Shown here: piece after piece, positions 57,417 to 64,000 of the stretch | Position numbering within the stretch: the stretch's first letter is position 1 | Layout: each line of letters opens with the position of its first letter | NCBI RefSeq assembly: GCF_049243985.1 | Contig: NC_135382.1 | Location: 25,341,490-25,405,489 of the forward strand | From: Paroedura picta | Lineage: Eukaryota; Chordata; Lepidosauria; Squamata; Gekkonidae | Direction: 5' to 3' | DNA length: 64,000 nt | The notes under the pieces: generated by a model | What the model saw: only the letters and a program-made list of their open reading frames with translations | The model's database searches: none | Told to the model about the DNA's origin: nothing | Translations under genes and position numbers: made by a program

Positions 57417-57583
57417 ATTATAATTCTCAGAAACTAAGCAGGGTCAGCCCTGGTGAGCATTCAGATGGGAGCCCACAAAGGACGTCCAGAATTATTCTGT
57501 GATTCCCTTGCCCTGAAAAACCCCACAGAGTTGCTGTAATTCTGCTGCAACCTAACGTCCCTTTCCACCACTTATGTGACATG
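57417..57583 (+). repeat. 5S rRNA-derived SINE
   Basis: CAGAAACTAAGCAGGGTCAG, CCCTGGTGAGCATTCAGATG and GGAGCCCACAAAGGACGTCC: 5S internal promoter at its head. Confidence 0.65.
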
Positions 57584-57976
57584 GCTCAGACTGGATAACC
57601 CACATGATATCTGTAAAAACAGCACCTTAGGTTTATATACTCAGTCCCCTCCCTCCCTTCCTGGATCGCCTACACATCTGAACACACCAGGATCGCTTAT
57701 ACACCCTTTCCAATTTGGTTGGGAAGCTATGGTAGACTTGAGAGTATAATCCTGCTTTAAATAGCATCACACATGAAGTACAGCTCCAACCCCCTGCATT
57801 TGCTGATGCAGTGCTCTTTCACAGAGTGCTTAATGTATAGAATTCGTTGCTTCAAGACTTGCTGTTGGCAGCTAACTCTGTATGCCGTCATAGAAGACAG
57901 GAGAAATACACAGACCATTACAGATTCATTGAGAGATCAAGATCAGTCGCCATGTGAACCTGTCTGTAACAGAAGA

Positions 57977-58184
57977 GAGCCAGCGTGGTGAAGTGGTGAA
58001 GAGCAGCGGCTTCTAATCTGGCAAGCCAGTTTTGATTCCCAGCTCTTCCACGTGCAGCCAGCTGGGTGACCTTGGGCTAATTACACTTCTGATAGAGCTG
58101 TTCTCACAGAGCAGTTCTGTCAGAGCTCTCTCAGCCCCGCCTACCTCACAGGGTGTCTGATGTGGGGAGAAGGGAAGGCAGTTG
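57977..58184 (+). repeat. Sauria-type tRNA SINE (left arm of inverted pair)
   Basis: GAGCCAGCGTGGTGAAGTGG, GCCAGTTTTGATTCCC and CAGGGTGTCTGATGTGGGGA. Its tail meets the tail of the next SINE. Confidence 0.8.
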
Positions 58185-58327
58185 TAGAAGAAGAGTTGGT
58201 TCTTATATGCCACTTTTCTCTCCCCGAAGGAGTCTCAAAGAGGCTTGCATTCGCCTTCCCTTTCCTCTCCCTACAACAGGCACCCTGTGAGGTGGGTGAG
58301 GTTGAGAGAGCCCTGATATCACTTTGA
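58185..58327 (-). repeat. Sauria SINE 3' half, antisense (right arm)
   Basis: AGAAGAAGAGTTGGTTCTTA (tail reversed), GAGTCTCAAAGAGGCTTGC and GGCACCCTGTGAGGTGGGTG. Truncated before the tRNA head. Confidence 0.8.
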
Positions 58328-58424
58328 ATACCAATTTTGCATTTTGCAGGCTTCCTGTACCTTTCAAGTTGGCCACTGTGGTAAGCAGGTAGGCATTTAG
58401 TAAGCGGATGGTGATCCCTTATAG

Positions 58425-58560
58425 CAGGGTTAGTAAATCTGTAGTCCTCCAGATGTCCACGGACTACAATTCCCATGAGCCCCTGCCAGCATTTTCTGGC
58501 AGGGGCTCGTGGGAATTGTAGCCCATGGACATCTGGAGGACCATAGGTTGACTGCCCCTG
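58425..58560. mobile_element. Palindromic hAT MITE, copy 7
   Basis: CAGGGTTAGTAAATCTGTAG..GGTTGACTGCCCCTG; perfect 8-bp duplication CCTTATAG. About 190 bp before CMC2 coding exon 1. Confidence 0.92.
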
Positions 58561-58751
58561 CCTTATAGAATAGAAACTAAATACAGGAACATTTTCTTCA
58601 ACAGTCCTTTTGTACCTTTTCACAGGCAAATACGTACAGAGTAAGATGTCTCAGATAGAAATATGCTAGGTGTAAAGTAAATCTTAATGTCTTACTCTTG
58701 GCAGGGTAGGCGAGTTTTCAGCTTCTGCTCGTAAGCCTGGCCCAGTGCACG

Positions 58752-58832
58752 ATGCATCCAAACTTGTCTCCTCACCTGCATACAGAAGAGTGCAACCTTA
58801 TCATCCACCTGCTGAAAGAGTGTCACAAAGAG
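58752..58832 (+). CDS. CMC2: CMC2 coding exon 1
   Basis: Twenty-seven codons, ending ECHKE; donor GTAAGAG. The upstream acceptor is either TCTTGGCAG (exon from 58705) or GAGTTTTCAG (exon from 58722). Confidence 0.95.
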
Positions 58833-60877
58833 GTAAGAGTTCTGAACTGATGCCGACCCAGTGAACTGTCTCCTGAGACAGCTGGCTTGTCCCGGGATCA
58901 TACAATTACCTGAGAGTGCCTTCAACCTAATGTAACTAAGTTTTTTCCCTGAAGAGTGCATCGTTCCTTTGTCTTGCTTTCATATTAAAAGGGTGATTGT
59001 GGCTGCTGGGTTTTTTCTTTCCTCTATGGTCCGGAATAGCCCAATCTCAGCAGATCGCAGAAACAAATGCAGCTGCTGTAACGGCAGAGTTATATAAAGT
59101 GGAACTGAGGTCCTGGTAGGGTTCTCAGCCATGTGACGGACCCCCTGGGAGACTTTTCGGGGCACAACATGGGGAAAATGACACTGCCAATATGTTGATG
59201 TCACTTCTAGATCAGTGAAGGTCTAGGATTTTGCCCAGTCTCTCTGATAAAAGCCATAGGAATTTAGAAGATTCCTAGAATGCTGCCAAATCGGATACTG
59301 GCTCCAGTAGATTTCTTTTCTGCTCTTATACCTCGCCAGACTTTACTTGCATGTTGTAAGTGCTTTTTTTTTTGTGAGTGCATTTACCTGTATCTGGCAA
59401 TACCGACAAAGCTCCTGTGTGGCTAAAAGCTATGGGGCTGGCCTTTCAGTGACCACTATTAATACGTTGCCTGTCAAAGTGTAGGTTTGTCTTTGATTGC
59501 ACATGGCTTGCTTCAAGTAGGTTTTGGGGACATACAACACCACTTGAAAGACTCTTCAGAAAGTGATGGGACACTTGCACAGAATACACTTTGTTTTCAA
59601 CACTGTGTGTTACCCTAAGCACATTCCTTTCCACTAGCATAGATGGGGACCTGAAGATCACAGCTTCCTTCTGTTAAAGGCAAAACTTGGCACTCTAAAA
59701 CTGTTCTTTTTCTGCCCCCTCAGCACTACATCATGAAATTTCTGGGCCATTGTAATGATCTCGACAGTGAAATGAAGCAGTGCTTACAGAGAGAGGTAAG
59801 CCTCTGGTGGCCTTCACACCTTTTACTCCGTTGCAGTTGTTATGTCATAATTGCTCAATGGGTTGGCTATTATAACTTTCTTCTACTAAGTAAGTGATCT
59901 TTTGCTCTGAAGCCAGGACTCCTTGCTTAGAGGGAGATCCAACCCGGTATCTCTAAGTACAGTTTTAAAGGTGGCCATTTCTTCCCACCACCACCAAAGG
60001 GGTTTGGTGTGTTTGGTAGTTGAATATCATTATATCATAGTAATGTTATGCTTGAAACTCAAATCCTTTGGCCACCTCATGAGAAGGAAGCCCCCCCTGG
60101 AGAAGAGCCTAATGCTGGGAGTGATTAAGGGCAAAAGAAGAAGGGGACGACAGAGAATGAGGTGGCTGGATGGAGTCACTGAAGCAGTTGGTGCAAGCTT
60201 AAATGGACTCTGGGAATGTTAGAGATCAGGAAGGCATGGAGGATCATTGTCCATGGGGTCGCGATGGGTTGGACATGACTTCACAACTAACAACAACAAC
60301 AACAATGTCATGCATCTGCCAGGTTCTCTGAAATCCCAGCTGTCGTTTAAAAGAAAAAATCTCCGGCCCCTTTAATTGCAGACACATGCCTTTCCTTTTA
60401 TATTTCCACAATGAAAGGGGATAGAGATTATTTTTTAAAAAGAAATCTGGGAATTTTGAGGACCCAGACAACACATTGTTATGATGCTATAACTATATTC
60501 AGTTGTCAATTAAAAACCAAACAGAAAAAGCTCAGATTGTGCGGTGGGCTGGGGCGAGGCGACCAGTGCCGGGGGACAGGGAAAACGTCAGGAAACCTGC
60601 CACATGGAAGCTGCCTTACCACTGTGCTGCACTGGCAGCAGCAACATTGAAATCACACTTGTGGAAAGACAAGGATTACCCCTAAGGCCTGGCACAGAAA
60701 AACGAGGAAGCTTATTAGGTAGCAGATTGCAGAGCTGTTGGGATGGACTGTGCTCCTTCAGAGCATGGATGAGAGATTACATTTTTCAAAATTCCCCTAT
60801 ATTAATAATTCCCTCTAAGCTAGTACGGTATGCAAACAAAGAGGCAAAGTTAGAATGTACCCTGATAGGCTGTTCTG

Positions 60878-60941
<64 letters not shown>

Positions 60942-62429
60942 TACATACATTATATGAAGCCCTCCCCCCTTTCATAAGACCCTACTAGAGTTGGTCTAAT
61001 AGGTTAATAATTCAATTTAATTTAATTAACAATTTCTTTCCAATTTAAATTGTTATCAACTGTTATTAATGTAACTTCATTGCATGTACATGCCTGTTGT
61101 TACCTGCCCTGAGCCAACCAGGAAGGGTGGGCTATAATAATAATGATGATGATGATGATGATGATGATAATGATGATGATGATGATAATAGGTAACATTC
61201 AAAGATACACCCTTCTGCCTGCAGTTTACGGAGTCTACCATCTTATTCTAGCCAAGGCCTGAGACGAGTTTTCAGCCTGTATGCATTCAGACTGTATGCG
61301 ATAAGTATAAATTTTGTTTGTCCTGCTTGCACACTGCTCCCTTCTTTTCTTTTTTGGGAGTAAACCCAACGTTTAGAATCCCAGTTCTGTAGCAGGGCAC
61401 AGGACGTTGTGCTATACTGTGTCAGACCATTGGTCCATCCAAGTTAGTGCTAACTACTCAGACTGACAGCAACTTTCCAGGTTCTCAGGCTGATCCTGCT
61501 CCTTTTAGTTGGAGTTGCCGGAGATTGAACCTGAGACCTTCTGCATGCCAGTAGACGCTCTATTCCAAGTCATGACCTCTCCAACAAACTCCTGGTCAGT
61601 CTTCCACCTGCAGCTGAATGCTATGGAGAATCACAGGCTGACTCAAAGCTACCCAAATCCAGGCATCTTCGGTGACTCTATTTATAGGATGGGAGGAGGC
61701 TAAAGTGAGCCCAACAACAAGCCCCTAGCAGGGCCTGACCTCTGTTCATCATAACATCTGAATGCAGCCTAGGCCAGAGAGGACTAGCATCCTTCTGCAA
61801 TTTGTTGAGATCTTAGAGCTTATGGACACAGTGCGCAGCTTTCACATCCTGTGCTCATTTTGCTTTTCTGTTCCCACTTTTCCCGAGAAAGGTTTGTTAC
61901 TGTTCTCTCCCTGTTGCTCCTTCTGGCGCATGTTCATATATAGGGCTTGGTGTATGAAGCCATATTCCTGTTTTGCCTGGGGCTCTGGCTTTCTCGCTTG
62001 CTCCGCTTCTGCAGTTTTCTTGCATTCACAGTCACAGAAGCACAAGTTTAATTATCAGCTGGAAGGATTTTGGTGCCTAGGAAAACGCTGTTTTTTGTTC
62101 CTTTTTTGTTTGTTTGTTTTTGTTTTTTGCAAGCCACGTTCTGTCTAAAGCAAATGGAGTTGCTCAAGTTGTAGATTAAATAGTCCTCATACTGTGGTGT
62201 TGTTTTTTGCTAATGCAAATGTAATTCGTGTCCTCCAATTTTTTTTTTCTTTTCCCTCCTGACTGATCCAGCCAATGCTGCATTTAAATGGAGTGACATA
62301 ACTCATCTATAATTCATTTATTGCTTTGTTTCTTTTCTCCCCTTCCAGTACCAAGAAAGAAGAGCCAAGAACCGAGCGCGTGCAGAAGAACTGAAGCAGA
62401 AATTGAGGAACCTTCCATTGAAAGAGTAG
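58752..62429 (+). CDS. CMC2: CMC2, twin CX9C mitochondrial protein
   Basis: Small protein of the mitochondrial intermembrane space needed for cytochrome c oxidase biogenesis. Three coding exons (58752-58832, 59724-59795, 62349-62429) join in phase 0 to give 77 aa; human has 79. It starts [15 protein letters not shown]. The two CX9C motifs are [11 protein letters not shown] and [11 protein letters not shown], the disulfide-bonded helical hairpin that the MIA40 relay oxidises. The C-terminal tail ([16 protein letters not shown]) is a basic amphipathic helix. No cleavable presequence, as expected for MIA substrates. The non-coding first exon is probably at 44250-44346, leaving a first intron of about 14 kb. 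Certain by sequence and by synteny. Confidence 0.97.
59724..59795 (+). CDS. CMC2: CMC2 coding exon 2
   Basis: Twenty-four codons: [20 protein letters not shown] then LQRE; acceptor CTGCCCCCTCAG, donor GTAAGCC. Carries the second CX9C motif. Confidence 0.96.
60043..60303 (+). repeat. BovB (RTE) LINE 3' end
   Basis: One frame reads [18 protein letters not shown] then [18 protein letters not shown], the C terminus of BovB ORF2; then CCATGGGGTCGCGATGGGTT, GGACATGACTTCACAACTAA and an (ACA)n tail. Interrupted frame; only the last part of the LINE is present. CMC2 intron between exons 2 and 3 (coding). Confidence 0.75.
60880..60950 (+). repeat. (CA)n microsatellite with (CATA)n end
   Basis: About 28 CA units followed by CATACATACATACATT. 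Confidence 0.95.
61080..61190 (+). repeat. LINE tail with (ATG)n/(ATA)n
   Basis: TGTTGTTACCTGCCCTGAGC..GGTGGGCTATAATAATAAT then (GAT)n to 61190. Confidence 0.5.
61405..61580 (-). repeat. tRNA-Ala-like SINE, antisense
   Basis: TGTGTCAGACCATTGGTCCA, ACTCAGACTGACAGCAACTT and GATTGAACCTGAGACCTTC.. TGCATGCCAGTAGACGCTC: B and A boxes on the minus strand. Confidence 0.65.
62349..62429 (+). CDS. CMC2: CMC2 coding exon 3
   Basis: Twenty-six codons and stop: [19 protein letters not shown] then RNLPLKE; acceptor TCCCCTTCCAG. Confidence 0.95.
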   Translation, partial: YQERRAKNRARAEELKQKLRNLPLKE

Positions 62430-62559
62430 AGCTTCATAGAGTTGATGCCTGGGCTGGTGGTCAGCTCAGTGTCCAGAAGACAGGCTGAAGGGTCAGGTTG
62501 CCCCTGCCATTTCCTGACCCCCCGGAATGCAGAAGAGACAGAGACTCTGAAGTGTTTGT

Positions 62560-62565
62560 AATAAA
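62560..62565 (+). terminator. CMC2 poly(A) signal
   Basis: AATAAA 131 nt past the stop, the first one in the 3' UTR; a short 3' UTR is usual for this gene. Confidence 0.6.
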
Positions 62566-62695
62566 AATTGGCTGCAGTTGGCACCTTATGCCTCTCGAGG
62601 CATCAGTGGCTCTTTTGGATTGTCTGACAAAAGACTTTGCAGAATGCAATTTGCTTTGATGGTTTTGCCTGTTTTAAAGATTTGTAACTTCATAA

Positions 62696-62984
62696 GAGCC
62701 TCTTGTGGCGCAGAGTGGTAAGGCAGCAGACTTGCAGTCTGAAAGCTCTGCCCATGAGGCTGGGAGTTCAATCCCAGCAGCCGGCTCAAGGTTGACTCAG
62801 CCTTCCATCCTCCCGAGGTCGGTAAAATGAGGACCCAGCTTGCGGGGGGGGGGGGGTAATGACTGGGGAAGGCACTGGCAAACCACCCCGTATTGAGTCT
62901 GCCATGAAAACGCTGGAGGGCGTCACCCCAAGGGTCAGACATGACCCGGTGCTTGCACAGGGGATACCTTTACCTTTACCTTTA
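62696..62984 (+). repeat. tRNA-derived SINE with TTTACC tail
   Basis: GAGCCTCTTGTGGCGCAGAG, GGGAGTTCAATCCCAGCAGC (B box), GGCAAACCACCCCGTATTGA and tail TACCTTTACCTTTACC. Near full length; the twin of 41825. Lies beyond the CMC2 poly(A) signal. Confidence 0.8.
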
Positions 62985-63104
62985 ACTTCATATTAAAAGG
63001 AAACTACACACACACACACACACGCACACGGCTTGCTTTGAAGGGAATGCCATGACAAAAGAATGAGGCAGAAGCATATTCCCAGAGCTTTCTTTTCGTT
63101 TGCT

Positions 63105-63285
63105 ATTCATACCCTGCCTTTCTCCCCGATGGGAACCCAGAGTGACTGACTTCATTCTCTTCTCTGTTTTATCTTCACAACAACCTTGCGGGGTAGGCTA
63201 GCCTGAGTGTGTGTAACTGGCCCAAGGTCTAACAGCAAGCATCTATGGCAGAGCGGGAATTTGAACCTGGGTCTTAGCCTAGCTG
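63105..63285 (-). repeat. MIR-like tRNA SINE, antisense
   Basis: TTTATCTTCACAACAACCTT, AACTGGCCCAAGGTCTAACA and GAATTTGAACCTGGGTC. Confidence 0.65.
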
Positions 63286-64000
63286 CCACTCTACTCTGTC
63301 TCACGTAGAATGATAAAATGAGTGAACACATGTTGGGGGGGTTTTCTTGAGTGTGTGCTCATATACAAAATTGGCATGCGTTCCCCCACTGTGGCTCATC
63401 AGCTGCCAAAACTGCAGTCGGCTGGGCACCAAGCTAAGCTGTTTTTATTTTCCGAAACTCTTTTTAGTTGCCCCAACAAGCGTTTTTTCTTTTTTTTTTA
63501 AATTTGGAGACACCCCGTCTGTTTTTATCTTTCTATGCAGAACACAGCGATCGGGATGTAATGTATAACCAATACCAACCAAGCTTTGGGGAGAGTAATT
63601 AGGATTATGTGTTGCCTTCTTAAGGCACAAACATGTGCACGTGCTCTTGCTTGCCAGTCGTGAAAGGTTAACATCTGTGGCTTCTCATCAAGCGCTCCTC
63701 GAGGAGGAGGCAAAAATATCCTTAAATTGCACAGAGATTGCTTATAAAACGTAAGGGTGAAGCCAAAGCAATTAAAATCGCAGTGCTGTGATTTTTCTTT
63801 GTTAAATAGATTTTTAAACGTGTGCTGCGATGCTTCCTCAATGAACTGGGTGGATCCTGTTAACAGCCACAGCAAAGGAGAAGAAAAAACGCCTCTCGTG
63901 GTCAAGAAAAAAAGGCCGTCTAATACCAACATGGTGGTGGTCCTTGGCCCAAAGGAAGTGCGTCTGGCCTCAGCCAGGACCAGGGCCTTTTCAGCCAGGG
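63286..64000. other. Intergenic, no gene seen
   Basis: Unique DNA. The last 60 bases (CTCAGCCAGGACCAGGGCC..) may start another LINE fragment running off the window. Confidence 0.35.

Overview
The window is nuclear DNA of a squamate reptile. Three things point there. (1) The repeats include Sauria-type tRNA SINEs, 5S rRNA-derived SINEs, CR1 and L2-like LINE tails, a BovB/RTE LINE fragment and several short hAT transposon families. (2) The genes are intron-rich with vertebrate splice signals and CpG-island promoters. (3) The gene order is that of human 16q23.2 in reverse. A gecko-like lizard is my best guess from the SINEs, but the sequence does not prove it.

Layout. 1-4200: intergenic, with an antisense Sauria SINE and a LINE tail. 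4200-4640: CpG-island promoter with an RFX X-box and a CRE. 4400-13788: the C16orf46 orthologue (+): a non-coding exon 1, exon 2 at 5991-6236, terminal exon 3a at 7613-8716, and a second terminal exon 3b at 13012-13788. 21055-29895: ATMIN/ASCIZ (-), four coding exons, 803 aa, convergent with C16orf46. 32337-43665: CENPN (-), ten coding exons, 347 aa. 43960-44350: a shared promoter, head to head, for CENPN (-) and CMC2 (+). 44350-58751: the long first intron of CMC2, full of repeats, including a (CT)n tract of about 240 bp. 58752-62429: the three coding exons of CMC2, 77 aa. 62430-64000: 3' flank.

The genes are not one pathway. ATMIN is a zinc-finger transcription factor that binds the dynein light chain LC8 through a long TQT-motif array. 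CENPN is the centromere protein that reads CENP-A nucleosomes. CMC2 is a twin CX9C protein of the mitochondrial intermembrane space needed for cytochrome c oxidase assembly. C16orf46 has no established function. Most coding exons are short and were placed by reading splice sites and checking that phases add up; every splice junction in the ATMIN, CENPN and CMC2 models closes in frame.

The most interesting feature is exon 3b of C16orf46. It is a diverged duplicate of the large terminal exon, open for 258 codons, with its own acceptor in the same phase. It predicts two proteins that share the first 70 residues and differ in the rest. The X-box in the promoter hints at a ciliary programme. No retroviral or other capsid-bearing element, CRISPR array, intact tRNA gene or rRNA gene was recognised.
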